The notes: a model not told the origin generated them from the sequence alone. DNA of 39,956 nucleotides from an uncultured Eubacterium sp. (GCA_905234495.1 CAJOHE010000019.1:1-39956), one strand, 5' to 3'. Positions 8,438 to 16,711 are shown, counted from the stretch's first letter. Numbers and translations: made by a program.

Positions 8438-8461
8438 GAGGTGCAATCGCGCCTCTTTTTT
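8438..8461 (+). terminator. Intrinsic terminator after the lipoprotein gene
   Basis: Stem GAGGTGC / GCGCCTC (one G-T pair), loop AATC, then a T-run, with an A-run before it. It separates the surface/peptide/lipoprotein unit from the kinase-PqqD unit, or partly attenuates read-through. Confidence 0.75.
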
Positions 8462-8469
8462 GTTATAAT
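8441..8469 (+). promoter_or_regulatory. Possible extended -10 promoter for the HprK-like/PqqD pair
   Basis: TGT-TATAAT (hexamer 8464-8469) is an extended -10. The corresponding -35, GTGCAA (8441-8446, 17-nt spacer), is weak and lies inside the terminator hairpin. Confidence 0.4.
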
Positions 8470-8501
8470 ATAAAATGTATTAAATCTGCAAGGAAATGAT
8501 T

Positions 8502-9239
8502 ATGCAAAAGTTTACGGTTGAATTTGCAAAAATGAATATCGAAATCAACTGCGAATACGACTATACCCGGAGGTTTTGCAGGGATTATATCACCGACGGA
8601 AATCCCGATTTTTCCGTTAAGGTTAAGAGCAGCGATATCGACGAGGAAATCGAGGCATCGCCCTATAATCCCTCAAGGGGATACGCCGAGTGCATCTGCG
8701 CCTACAGAGAGATTGCAAAGCAGCTTCCGTTTTACAAAAGCTTCGTCTTTCACGGCGTTGTGATTTCGTATAATAATAACGGCTACCTGTTCACGGCACC
8801 GAGCGGAACGGGCAAAACAACCCATATTATGCTCTGGAAAAAGTACGTTGAGGGTATGGAAATAGTCAACGGCGACAAGCCGATTATCACCGTCGACGGC
8901 GACAGAGTGACGGCGTTTGCAACGCCCTATGCGGGCAAGGAAGGCTTTCAGAACCACTCTCAGACGGACGTTAAGGCTATGTGCATAATCAAGCGCGGAA
9001 CCGAGAACAGAATCACGAAGGTAAAGGCGGGGGACTGCCTTTCGGATATTGTCAAACAGATTTATATCCCGCCCGAAACCGAGGCGGTAATGAACTCGCT
9101 CGAGCTTCTTGACAATATGCTCAAAAACATCGACGTTTACGTCCTTGAGTGCGACATCAGCGAGGAAGCCGTAAGGTGTTCCTTCGAGGCTATGACGGGC
9201 GAAAAATACGTTTCGAAAGGTGAGGGAAATGAAGATTAA
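8502..9239 (+). CDS. HPr kinase-like protein
   Basis: 245 residues. A P-loop, APSGTGKTT, occupies residues 99-107, preceded by F-V-F-H-G (81-85) and followed by V-N-G-D-K-P and a TPYAGKEGFQNHSQ stretch. This is the pattern of the HPr-kinase C-terminal-like family found as stand-alone proteins beside PqqD and small peptide genes. In lasso-peptide clusters such proteins phosphorylate the precursor peptide; in classical HprK the target is a Ser on HPr. The N-terminal 80 residues are not the usual HprK N-domain, so it is not the carbon-catabolite HprK. The start at 8502 is set by AAGGAAA (8490-8495); an ATG at 8496 abuts that site. It overlaps the PqqD gene by 11 nt. The target is inferred to be a local peptide. 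Confidence 0.7.
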   Translation: MQKFTVEFAKMNIEINCEYDYTRRFCRDYITDGNPDFSVKVKSSDIDEEIEASPYNPSRGYAECICAYREIAKQLPFYKSFVFHGVVISYNNNGYLFTAPSGTGKTTHIMLWKKYVEGMEIVNGDKPIITVDGDRVTAFATPYAGKEGFQNHSQTDVKAMCIIKRGTENRITKVKAGDCLSDIVKQIYIPPETEAVMNSLELLDNMLKNIDVYVLECDISEEAVRCSFEAMTGEKYVSKGEGNED

Positions 9240-9492
9240 AAAAGGCTTTCTCAAAAGAAAAATAGGCGGCAAATACCTTGTTGTTTCAACCGAAAAGGTC
9301 AACGGAAACAGTATGTTCATCGAGCTCAACGAAACCTCGAGCGACATCTGGGACGGCGTTGCAAAGGGAGAGAGCGGGGAAGAGATTGCTGATTTCCTTG
9401 CGGAAAAATACGGCGTAAAAAAAGAAAAAGCCCTCGCGGACGTTGAGAGCTTAATCGCAAAAATGCGCGACGCAGGCGTTATAGAAGATTAA
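9229..9492 (+). CDS. PqqD-like small protein (peptide-binding fold)
   Basis: 87 residues. The sequence order (IELNETSSDIWDGVAKGESG, then EIADFLAEKYGV and DVESLIAKM) is typical of the PqqD family: three short strands, then a winged-helix-like bundle. PqqD proteins bind the leader of a precursor peptide and present it to a modifying enzyme (RiPP recognition element). It starts inside the end of the kinase gene (11-nt overlap) behind AAGGTGAGG, so the two proteins are made together. No radical SAM enzyme, the usual PqqD partner, is in the window; the kinase is the only candidate partner next to it. A terminator follows 2 nt after the stop. Confidence 0.8.
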   Translation: MKIKKGFLKRKIGGKYLVVSTEKVNGNSMFIELNETSSDIWDGVAKGESGEEIADFLAEKYGVKKEKALADVESLIAKMRDAGVIED

Positions 9493-9494
9493 AA

Positions 9495-9523
9495 GACGGG
9501 TACAAAAATGTACCCGTCCTTTT
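9495..9523. terminator. Bidirectional terminator between convergent genes
   Basis: A perfect 10-bp stem (GACGGGTACA / TGTACCCGTC) with loop AAAA. T-runs occur on both strands, serving the PqqD-like gene (plus) and the gene ending at 9526 (minus). Confidence 0.85.
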
Positions 9524-9525
9524 CA

Positions 9526-10122
9526 TTATCCTTCAAGATTTACCGTGTAGGTGTATGTGTTTGAATTGCTTTCCATTTCGATGTTTACGTTTTCATCGGG
9601 CGCCTCAAGAGCGTAGGTGAGCACAACGCTTGCCTCTCTGCCGTTTCTGACTTTGAGGGACGACTCGTTTTCGGGAAGGTCGGCAGCTGCGTCCTCGTCC
9701 TGAAATTCGATGTCGTAGATGAGCGGAACTTCCTTGTTGTCCTGATATGCCACAACGTAAACGGCCTCGTCAAACGACATTCCTTCGCTTGCGTAGTTTG
9801 TAAAGTTAATCTGTACGGTGAGCTCATAGCTTCCGTCGAGCTTCTGAAGAAGCGTGTTCTTTACGCACTCAACGTTATAGTTGCCGAGGTTTCCCTGAGT
9901 TTCGGCAACCTCAACCGCGTCCTTCGAGCCGATTACGCCTGCGGAGCTGAGCTGGAATACGAAGAGCGCTGTCGTAACCGCAAAAATCAGTACCACGAAA
10001 ACAAGAACGCTTATCTGAATCCTCTTTGTCGGGTTTTTCGGCTGAGCGTCTTTTTTGTTATCAGCCTGAGCCTCTTCAAATCTTTCCTGCTGAATTTCGT
10101 TCATTTCAAAATTATTATCCAT
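9526..10122 (-). CDS. Membrane-anchored DUF5067-like protein
   Basis: 198 residues from ATG 10122, which has AAGGAG 7 nt upstream; a longer reading into the ABC-F gene is an overlap artefact. There is a charged cytoplasmic N-terminus (about 35 residues), one membrane helix (about 38-60, ISVLVFVVLIFAVTTALFVF), then an extracellular beta-sandwich-like domain. In that domain an alternating pattern (ELTVQINFTNYASEG, VVLTYALEA, YTYTVNL) suggests an Ig-like fold as in DUF5067/DUF4352 proteins. It lies 10 nt after the ABC-F stop, so the two form an operon. The function is unknown; this fold is common in lipid-anchored or membrane-anchored extracellular proteins of Firmicutes. Confidence 0.65.
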   Translation of the reverse strand: MDNNFEMNEIQQERFEEAQADNKKDAQPKNPTKRIQISVLVFVVLIFAVTTALFVFQLSSAGVIGSKDAVEVAETQGNLGNYNVECVKNTLLQKLDGSYELTVQINFTNYASEGMSFDEAVYVVAYQDNKEVPLIYDIEFQDEDAAADLPENESSLKVRNGREASVVLTYALEAPDENVNIEMESNSNTYTYTVNLEG

Positions 10123-10132
10123 ATATTTCTCC

Positions 10133-11740
10133 TTAATATTTCTTGAGCTCTTCCTCGTTGAAGTCCTCGAGGAACTCGTCGTAGGTTCCCATACGGTCGA
10201 GCATCCTGTTGCCCGAAATCTCGATGATTCTGTTTGCAATCGTCTGGACAAACTGATGGTCGTGCGAGGTGAAGAGTATCGTTTCGGGATAGCGGATAAG
10301 TCCGTTGTTGAGAGCCGTGATTGACTCGAGGTCAAGGTGGTTTGTGGGCTCGTCGAGAATAAGAACGTTAGCGCCCGAAAGCATCATTTTGCAGAGCATA
10401 CATCTGACTCTCTCACCGCCCGAAAGGACGTTTGCCATCTTTAAAGCCTCGTCGCCCGAGAAGAGCATTCTGCCGAGCCAGCCCCTGATGTCAGCCTCGA
10501 GCGTGTAGCTCGTGTACTGCCTGAGCCAGTCGACAAGCGTGAGCTCAACACCGTCGAAGTACTTGCTGTTGTCGCTAGGGAAATAGCTCTGCGTGGTCGT
10601 TACGCCCCATTTGTACGAGCCTTCGTCGGGTTCCATTTCGCCCATAATGATTTTGAAAAGAGTAGTCTTTGCAACAACGTCCGAGCCGACGAACGCAACC
10701 TTTTCACGTGGGTGAATAACGAAGCTGATGTCGTCGAGCACCTTTCTGTCGCCGATTGTCTTTGAGAGATGGTCAACGCGAAGAAGGTCGTTTCCGCACT
10801 CCCTGTCGGGCTTGAAGTCAACGTAGGGGAAGCGGCGGGACGATACGGGCATCTCAATCATTTCAAGCGCGTCAAGCTGCTTTTTACGGCTTGTAGCCTG
10901 CTTCGACTTCGCGGCGTTTGCCGAGAAACGGTTGATGAAATCCTGAAGCTCTTTAATCTTCTGCTCGTTCTTCTTGTTCTGGTCCCTTGCCTGGCGCTGA
11001 CGCATCTGGGTGTACTCGTACCAGAAGTCGTAGTTACCCGTGTAGAGCGTGATTTTGCCGAAGTCAACGTCGCAGATATGGGTGCAGACCTTGTTGAGGA
11101 AATGACGGTCATGCGATACAACGATAACCGTGTTCTCAAACTCAAGAAGGAAGTTTTCAAGCCAGCGGATAGCCGAGAGGTCGAGGTGGTTTGTGGGCTC
11201 GTCGAGAAGAAGAATATCGGGATTGCCGAAAAGAGCCTGCGCAAGAAGCACCTTAACCTTGAGGTCGGACGGAAGCTCCGACATAAGCTGATAGTGATAT
11301 TCGTCGGGCACGCCGAGCTTGTTGAGCATATAAGCCGCGTCGCTCTCTGCGTTCCAGCCGTCCATATCCGCAAACTCAGCCTCAAGCTCGCCTGCGCGGA
11401 TGCCGTCCTCGTCGGAAAAGTCTTCCTTCATATAGAGGGCGTCCTTTTCTTCCATTATCTCAATGAGGCGGGGATTGCCCATAAGAACAGTCCTTATTAC
11501 CTCGTATTCATCATATGCAAAATGGTCCTGCTTCAAAACCGAAAGTCTTTCGCCCGGCGTGATGAAAACCTCGCCCTTCTGAGAATCAAGGTCGCCCGAA
11601 AGCACCTTGAGGAAGGTCGATTTGCCCGCGCCGTTTGCGCCGATTATGCCGTAGCAGTTGCCCGCCGAAAAGGTTACGTTTACCCTCTCAAAAAGCGTTC
11701 TGCCGCCAAACTGAACCGAAACATTATTAGCAGAAATCAT
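10133..11740 (-). CDS. ABC-F family ATPase (ribosome-associated type)
   Basis: 535 residues, two ATP-binding domains and no membrane part, joined by a charged linker (about 240-300) typical of ABC-F proteins, which act on the ribosome's exit site in translation rescue or antibiotic protection. Domain 1: Walker A GANGAGKS (34-41), EPTNHLD (181-187). Domain 2: LSGGER (439-444), EPTNHLD (464-470). Two motifs depart from consensus: the second P-loop is GSDVVAKTT (352-360), with Ala for the last Gly, and the first signature is LPSDLK (156-161) instead of LSGGEK. I recall similar changes in clostridial YkpA/YbiT-like members, so this is probably a subgroup trait. It is not clearly an antibiotic-resistance type. 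GAGGAGG precedes the ATG. Confidence 0.85.
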   Translation of the reverse strand: MISANNVSVQFGGRTLFERVNVTFSAGNCYGIIGANGAGKSTFLKVLSGDLDSQKGEVFITPGERLSVLKQDHFAYDEYEVIRTVLMGNPRLIEIMEEKDALYMKEDFSDEDGIRAGELEAEFADMDGWNAESDAAYMLNKLGVPDEYHYQLMSELPSDLKVKVLLAQALFGNPDILLLDEPTNHLDLSAIRWLENFLLEFENTVIVVSHDRHFLNKVCTHICDVDFGKITLYTGNYDFWYEYTQMRQRQARDQNKKNEQKIKELQDFINRFSANAAKSKQATSRKKQLDALEMIEMPVSSRRFPYVDFKPDRECGNDLLRVDHLSKTIGDRKVLDDISFVIHPREKVAFVGSDVVAKTTLFKIIMGEMEPDEGSYKWGVTTTQSYFPSDNSKYFDGVELTLVDWLRQYTSYTLEADIRGWLGRMLFSGDEALKMANVLSGGERVRCMLCKMMLSGANVLILDEPTNHLDLESITALNNGLIRYPETILFTSHDHQFVQTIANRIIEISGNRMLDRMGTYDEFLEDFNEEELKKY

Positions 11741-11792
11741 ATGAAAGCCTCCTCAATGATTTGTGTAGCTTTGTGTATTTTAGCACATTAAT

Positions 11793-11821
11793 ATTATAAA
11801 TACAATACTATTTTTTGACAA
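11793..11821 (-). promoter_or_regulatory. Promoter for the ABC-F operon, overlapping the rpe promoter
   Basis: On minus: TTGTCA (11816-11821), 17 nt, TATAAT (11793-11798). Its -35 shares five bases with the -35 of the divergent rpe promoter. Confidence 0.65.
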
Positions 11822-11843
11822 GTCGGTTATTTTATATTATAAT
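11815..11843 (+). promoter_or_regulatory. Consensus sigma-A promoter for the rpe operon
   Basis: TTGACA (11815-11820), 17 nt, TATAAT (11838-11843): a full consensus match. It overlaps the -35 of the ABC-F promoter on the other strand, so the two promoters compete for polymerase. Confidence 0.8.
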
Positions 11844-11886
11844 ATATAGATACGAATTGAAAAAACGACTTTAAGCGGGGTATAAA

Positions 11887-12522
11887 ATGAACTATAAGGT
11901 GTCACCCTCAATGCTCGCTTCGGACTATGCAAACCTTGAGGCAGAGCTGAAAAAATGCGAAGAAAACTCAGCGGACTTAATCCATCTTGACGTTATGGAC
12001 GGTCACTTCGTGCCGAACATCACAATCGGCGCGCCCGTGATTTCCGCCATGAAAAAGGTGTGTTCCGTTCCGTTTGACCTTCACCTTATGATTACAAACC
12101 CCTATGACTATATCGACGATTTTGCCGACGCGGGCGCAGACATTATCAGCTTTCACACTGAGTGCGATTCCGACATCGGCGAAACGATTGACAGAATTAT
12201 TTCAAGGGGCTGCAGGGCTTCTCTTGCGGTGAAGCCGAACACCCCGATAAGCGCGGTATATCCTTATCTTGACAGGCTTTCAATGGTGCTTGTGATGACG
12301 GTTGAACCGGGCTTCGGCGGTCAGTCCTTCAAGACCGAGGTGCTTCCCAAGATTGAGGAGCTCAGGAAAAGATGCCCCGATATCGACATCGAGGTCGACG
12401 GCGGCGTGACCTGCGAAACCGTAAAGCTTGCAAAGGCGGCGGGCGCAAACGTGTTCGTTGCGGGCTCTGCCATATTCAGGAGCGACGACCCCGCCGGCGT
12501 TATCTCACAGCTAAAGGAATAG
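11887..12522 (+). CDS. rpe: Ribulose-phosphate 3-epimerase
   Basis: 211 residues, full length for the family. It interconverts ribulose 5-phosphate and xylulose 5-phosphate in the pentose phosphate pathway, in the cytoplasm. The motifs are complete: SPSMLASD near the start, LIHLDVMDGHFVPN (metal-binding His and catalytic Asp), DLHLMI, VEPGFGGQ, and the second catalytic Asp in EVDGGV, followed by the phosphate-binding AGS loop near the end. The ribosome site is weak (GCGGGG). It leads an operon with two membrane-anchored extracellular proteins and mgtE; these have no evident metabolic link to it. Confidence 0.95.
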   Translation: MNYKVSPSMLASDYANLEAELKKCEENSADLIHLDVMDGHFVPNITIGAPVISAMKKVCSVPFDLHLMITNPYDYIDDFADAGADIISFHTECDSDIGETIDRIISRGCRASLAVKPNTPISAVYPYLDRLSMVLVMTVEPGFGGQSFKTEVLPKIEELRKRCPDIDIEVDGGVTCETVKLAKAAGANVFVAGSAIFRSDDPAGVISQLKE

Positions 12523-12525
12523 AAA

Positions 12526-13539
12526 ATGAAAAGAAAACGCTTCTATAACAATAAAAAGCGAAACGATAAGTGGACTGAAGAGCCGCAGGGCAGAAAAATC
12601 TCGTTTGCCGACAAGTATACCGACGGCGAAACCAACGAGCTTCTGAACCCGAAGGGCAGGAAAAGAACGCGCCGTATCGACGGCAGAAAAGTTCTCAGAA
12701 ACGCGATTATAGTTGTCCTCTGCTTTGCGATTGTCAGCCTCGGCTATATCATAATGGACGTTCATATTATGAGAAACTCGATGCCCGAGGAAAGGGAAGA
12801 GCCCGTCAACAACGGCGTCGCTCTCGTTGACATCAGCATCAGAGCAAAGGACGTTCATCCGCTTTCGTTTGACGGCGGAACGATGCTTAACTCAGTCCTT
12901 CAGGAAACCGCGGGCGCGGGCTACGCCTCGATTGCGTTTGACCTTAAAAGGGACGACGGCACGATAGGCTACCAGAGCGCGCTTGCAACGATTGAGGCAT
13001 ACGGCGCAATCTCGTCGCCCGCTTCCGACCTCAAGGGCTCGGTTGATATTATCGTGCAAAACGACTCGCTTCCCGTGGGCAGGATATCCGTCTACAGGGA
13101 CAATATCGCCGCGAGGGCGGACGAGGCAAACGCCATAACCGTAAACGGCAGCCTCTATCAGGATGAGGACGGTTTTCTTTATCTCAATCCCGATTCCGAG
13201 GGAACGTACAATTATATCAAGAGCATTGTCGAAGAGGCGAGGGGACTCGGCGTGACGGTCTTCGCCCTCTCAAACTGCAATCTTCCCGAGGAACTCGGCG
13301 ACGGTTACAGCGACGGCTTTGAAAATCTTTCGCAGAGGCTTTACAACGATTTCGGCGACGAGGTCAAGCTTGTAGAGGCGATTGACGTCGAGATTAATTC
13401 CGCGGACTATGAATCAATCGAGTCTGAAATCTATCCTTTCAGCACCGATAAAAACAAGGTTTACCGTATCACCGCCAAGCGCCCCGACAGGGTTAAAACC
13501 GTGCTTGATAAAAGTGATATCAATTATATAATGGTTTAG
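12526..13539 (+). CDS. Membrane-anchored protein with TIM-barrel-like domain (DUF4015 / putative glycoside hydrolase type)
   Basis: 337 residues. A basic cytoplasmic N-terminus (about 60 residues, many Lys/Arg), one membrane helix (about 62-80, NAIIVVLCFAIVSLGYII), then an extracellular domain. The stretch FLYLNPDSEGTYNYIKSIVE followed by EARGLGVTVFAL resembles the region of DUF4015 'putative glycoside hydrolase' proteins where residues line up for an (alpha/beta)8 barrel. The usual downstream DYVRFP motif is absent, so enzymatic activity is doubtful. The start lies 3 nt after rpe, with AAGGA inside the rpe end. It could be a degenerate cell-wall-associated barrel protein. The family call is moderate; the membrane anchoring is clear. 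Confidence 0.6.
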   Translation: MKRKRFYNNKKRNDKWTEEPQGRKISFADKYTDGETNELLNPKGRKRTRRIDGRKVLRNAIIVVLCFAIVSLGYIIMDVHIMRNSMPEEREEPVNNGVALVDISIRAKDVHPLSFDGGTMLNSVLQETAGAGYASIAFDLKRDDGTIGYQSALATIEAYGAISSPASDLKGSVDIIVQNDSLPVGRISVYRDNIAARADEANAITVNGSLYQDEDGFLYLNPDSEGTYNYIKSIVEEARGLGVTVFALSNCNLPEELGDGYSDGFENLSQRLYNDFGDEVKLVEAIDVEINSADYESIESEIYPFSTDKNKVYRITAKRPDRVKTVLDKSDINYIMV

Positions 13540-13588
13540 TACATTTTTTCACTCATATCGGGTAAAACCGAAAAAGGGGGTTAATGTG

Positions 13589-14443
13589 ATGAAAAAATAT
13601 CTTTCGTTATTTATCGGCTTGGCGATGCTTGTATCGCTTTTTGCCGTACCGCTTGGCGCGGGCGCAGCCGATAATGACGCAGGCGTTCCCGAGCTTAAAT
13701 CAATCAGCTTCAAGAATGCGACGATTGACACCGGGTTCAAGGGCGACGTGCTTGAATACACGATTACTCTTGAGGACAACACCGTTTCGCCCACTCTCGA
13801 AAGCTTTGAAGCCGCCGACAAGGAAAACCCCGGCGAGCTTTTCGTGACCTATATCACCGACGAGGCGGGACATCAGACGGGAATAAAGGCGGAACTCAGC
13901 AGCTCGACCGGAAGCGGCGTAAACTATGTGTTCCTCTACTCAAACCCTGCGGAATACGAGATTAATTCAAACAACTACCTCTCGGATATCTATTCACCCT
14001 ATGCCGAGCTTGAGGAAAGCATCACCCACGACAGCGATTCCTACAGGCTCTATATCCCGAAGGACCTTACAACCCTTACCGTCACACCCGTGACCGAGGA
14101 CATCAACGCCTCGTGTCCGCAGCTTAATCTTACGCTGAATGATGACAAGACAATACCGATTACGCTCAACTGTACCGCAAGCGACGGTTCGGTGAGAACG
14201 TATAAGATAAAGATTAAAAGAGTCGACAAAACGCTCGACGAGGTCAAGGAAGAGATGCAGCAGGAAGGCTACACCACCTTCGTCACGGGCACCCGCTTTT
14301 ATGAAAACACCTCGTTTTACGTTATCGCGGGTTCCGCTCTCGGCGGACTCATCGTGCTCTTTGCGCTCTACAAGGCGATAAGGCGTTTCGCCGTAAGCCC
14401 CTACGACCCGCAGGAAAAGCCGTTTTACAGCACGGCTGAATAA
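13589..14443 (+). CDS. Secreted cadherin-like beta-sandwich protein with C-terminal membrane helix
   Basis: 284 residues from ATG 13589; the overlapping GTG at 13586 is rejected because AAAGGGGG is spaced better for the ATG. A signal peptide (MKKYLSLFIGLAMLVSLFAV) ends near AGAA. Two beta-sandwich units follow: residues about 35-130, and a second in which YRLYIPKDLTTLTVTPVTED and ...RTYKIKIKRVD match the cadherin-like beta-sandwich family PF12733. A membrane helix (about 247-267) and a short tail complete it, so the domain faces outward and is held at both the secretion and membrane-anchor steps. A role in binding cell-wall material is inferred; there is no catalytic motif. It lies between the DUF4015-like protein and mgtE. 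Confidence 0.7.
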   Translation: MKKYLSLFIGLAMLVSLFAVPLGAGAADNDAGVPELKSISFKNATIDTGFKGDVLEYTITLEDNTVSPTLESFEAADKENPGELFVTYITDEAGHQTGIKAELSSSTGSGVNYVFLYSNPAEYEINSNNYLSDIYSPYAELEESITHDSDSYRLYIPKDLTTLTVTPVTEDINASCPQLNLTLNDDKTIPITLNCTASDGSVRTYKIKIKRVDKTLDEVKEEMQQEGYTTFVTGTRFYENTSFYVIAGSALGGLIVLFALYKAIRRFAVSPYDPQEKPFYSTAE

Positions 14444-14478
14444 ACGGACTGCAAATAAATTCGGAAAGGAGATAACCT

Positions 14479-15867
14479 ATGGAACTTGATGAAATGTCAA
14501 TGGACGAGATTGTTGAAAAAATCTCCGACCTCTTTTCGGAAAAGAAATATTCCGAAATCAAAGAGATTCTTGCGGAACTCAACCCCGCTGATATCGCGAT
14601 TATATTTGACTCGGTTCCCGAGGAAAAACAGGTTCTCCTTTTCAGACTTCTTCCCAAAGAGGAAGCGGCGGACACCTTCGTTGAGCTTGACGGCGACACG
14701 CAGGAAGCAATCATCAGAGCCTTCTCGGATAACGAGCTTCGTGAGGTTATCGACGAGCTCTACCTTGACGATACCGTTGATATCATCGAGGAAATGCCCG
14801 CCACAATCGTAAAGCGTATTTTAAAGAATACCGACCCCCAGACGAGGGCGTCAATAAACACACTTCTGAAATATCCCGAGGACAGCGCGGGCTCGATTAT
14901 GACGCCCGAGTTTGTGGACCTCAAAAAGAACAACACCGTTGAGGACGCATTCAAGAGAATCCGCCGAACCGGCGTTGACAAGGAAACGATTTACACCTGT
15001 TACGTAACCGACGAGCAGCGAAAGCTCATCGGCGTTACCACTGTTAAGGAGCTTCTTCTTCACGAGCCCGACGACCTGATTGAAGAGTTTATGGAAACGA
15101 ACATAATCTACGTCTACACCCACGACGACAGAGAAATCGCCGTAAGGCTCTTTGATAAGTACAACTTCCTCGCGCTTCCCGTTGTTGACCTTGAAAGCAG
15201 ACTTGTCGGCATCATCACCGTCGACGACGCCATCGACGTTATCCAGGAAGAGGCAACCGAGGATATCCATAAGATGAACGCTATTCTTCCCAACACCGAA
15301 AAGCCCTACCTCAAGGTCGGCGTTTTCGACACATGGAAGGCGAGAATACCGTGGCTTATGCTTCTTATGGTAAGCGCCACCTTCACGGGAATGATTATCA
15401 CAAAATTTGAGGATAAGCTAAATGCCCTGATTGTTCTCACAAGCTTCATCCCGATGCTTATGGACACGGGCGGAAACTCCGGCGGTCAGGCAAGCGTTAC
15501 GATAATCCGTGCGCTCTCGCTTAACGAGATTGACCTCAAGGATATCTTCCGCGTAATATGGAAGGAAATCCGCGTCGGACTTATCTGCGGACTGACGCTT
15601 TCGGCAATCAACTTTGTGAAAATCTGGGTGATTGACAGAACGCTTCTCGGCAACACCGACATCACTCTGTGGGTAAACGTGGTAATCAGCCTCACGCTCG
15701 TGGTTGAAATCGTCTTCGCGAAAATCATCGGCTGTACGCTTCCGATTTTTGCAAAGAAGCTGAAGTTTGACCCCGCGGTTATGTCGTCGCCGTTCATCAC
15801 AACGATTGTCGACGCGATATCGCTTCTCGTTTACTTCTCATTCGCAACAGCAATACTGCATATATAA
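14479..15867 (+). CDS. mgtE: Magnesium transporter MgtE
   Basis: 462 residues, normal for the family. N-terminal helical MgtE_N domain (about 1-130) with the repeated helix pattern LRE/VIDELYLDDTVDIIEEMP; two CBS domains (about 135-260), which sense Mg2+ and gate the channel; then five membrane helices (about 285-462) with the conserved P-M-L-M-D-T-G-G-N-S-G-G-Q pore motif. It imports Mg2+ across the cytoplasmic membrane as a homodimer. GGAAAGGAG precedes the ATG at good spacing. It is the last gene of the rpe operon and is followed by a terminator. No Mg-sensing leader is visible in the 35-nt gap upstream. Confidence 0.93.
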   Translation: MELDEMSMDEIVEKISDLFSEKKYSEIKEILAELNPADIAIIFDSVPEEKQVLLFRLLPKEEAADTFVELDGDTQEAIIRAFSDNELREVIDELYLDDTVDIIEEMPATIVKRILKNTDPQTRASINTLLKYPEDSAGSIMTPEFVDLKKNNTVEDAFKRIRRTGVDKETIYTCYVTDEQRKLIGVTTVKELLLHEPDDLIEEFMETNIIYVYTHDDREIAVRLFDKYNFLALPVVDLESRLVGIITVDDAIDVIQEEATEDIHKMNAILPNTEKPYLKVGVFDTWKARIPWLMLLMVSATFTGMIITKFEDKLNALIVLTSFIPMLMDTGGNSGGQASVTIIRALSLNEIDLKDIFRVIWKEIRVGLICGLTLSAINFVKIWVIDRTLLGNTDITLWVNVVISLTLVVEIVFAKIIGCTLPIFAKKLKFDPAVMSSPFITTIVDAISLLVYFSFATAILHI

Positions 15868-15880
15868 ATAAATATATAAG

Positions 15881-15915
15881 AAAGGCATTCCGAAAGGAAC
15901 GCCTTTTCTTTTTGT
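15881..15915. terminator. Bidirectional terminator after mgtE
   Basis: Stem AAAGGC-A-TTCC / GGAA-C-GCCTTT with a GAAA tetraloop and one mismatch, followed by TTTTCTTTTT. It serves mgtE (plus) and the zinc-ribbon gene ending at 15917 (minus). Confidence 0.75.
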
Positions 15916-15916
15916 A

Positions 15917-16711
15917 TTAATATGCTCTGTTTTCGTAAAGTATTCTGTATTTGTCCTGAGAGTGAAAGAGGAACGCCTGCGCGATTGTGATTCCCATATA
16001 CGTGTAAAGCGCGAAGAGGGAAAGAATTGAAAACAGGTCAAACGGCACGAGCTTCATCGACATAATCACTATGTTGAAAAGAAGTGCCAGAACCTCGATT
16101 ATTATCAGTATTCCGCAGGAAATACAGGTCGGCACCGCCGAGAATTTCCTCTTGAGGTGGAAGACGAACGAGAAGGCGAGAACGACTGCCATCGCCGCCA
16201 CCGTCAGCACCCTGAGGATAATCGCGGTGAGTATGTACCAGTTGTCCTTGAGGTTTCCGACTTCAAGCAGATACGCCGTTTCCTCGTATATTCCGAGGCA
16301 GTTATACACCATTTCAAACACGCAGTAGGTCATCATAGCGATGAGGGAAAGCCTCTTGTCGATTCTTCCCCTGATTGAGATTACGAGCATCGCCGTAAAC
16401 ATTACCGAGAATATGAAATCCGACACCGTTTTAAAGCCGATGGGCCTGTCGGATATAAAATTGTTGAGCGTGCTTGCTATGTAGAAAAGCGAGAGGATTG
16501 AATACATCACAATGCTTGTGACCTTGAGGGGAACGAGCGAAGGCTTTTTCTTGAGCTTTTCAAATCTCTTTTCGTCCTTCTTATCTTCCTTCTTCTCTTC
16601 CTTCCTGTTTTCCTTTTTGTCTTCTACATAGGCGTTGAAAACCTCGCTTCCGCAGTGCGGGCATTTTTTCACGCCGTTATCTATTTCTTTTCCGCAGTTG
16701 TGACAGTACAT
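15917..16711 (-). CDS. Zinc-ribbon multi-pass membrane protein
   Basis: 264 residues from ATG 16711 (GGAG 7 nt upstream); a longer in-frame reading from 16798 overlaps the nitroreductase and is rejected. The N-terminal zinc ribbon is CHNC (3-6) and CPHC (17-20), the short 'double zinc ribbon' form common in Firmicute membrane proteins. A very basic/acidic linker (about 30-58: many KKE/EKK) is followed by about six membrane helices to the C-terminus. It has no recognisable transport or enzyme motif. It begins 2 nt after the nitroreductase stop and shares its operon, which also includes asnB. The function is unknown; the zinc ribbon probably stabilises the cytoplasmic end or contacts a partner. 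Confidence 0.7.
   Translation of the reverse strand: MYCHNCGKEIDNGVKKCPHCGSEVFNAYVEDKKENRKEEKKEDKKDEKRFEKLKKKPSLVPLKVTSIVMYSILSLFYIASTLNNFISDRPIGFKTVSDFIFSVMFTAMLVISIRGRIDKRLSLIAMMTYCVFEMVYNCLGIYEETAYLLEVGNLKDNWYILTAIILRVLTVAAMAVVLAFSFVFHLKRKFSAVPTCISCGILIIIEVLALLFNIVIMSMKLVPFDLFSILSLFALYTYMGITIAQAFLFHSQDKYRILYENRAY

Noticed and set aside
10769..11791. 340-residue plus-strand ORF opposite the ABC-F gene
   Set aside because: It is antisense to a complete ABC-F protein; its composition (many Leu, Val, Arg) is typical of a shadow frame.
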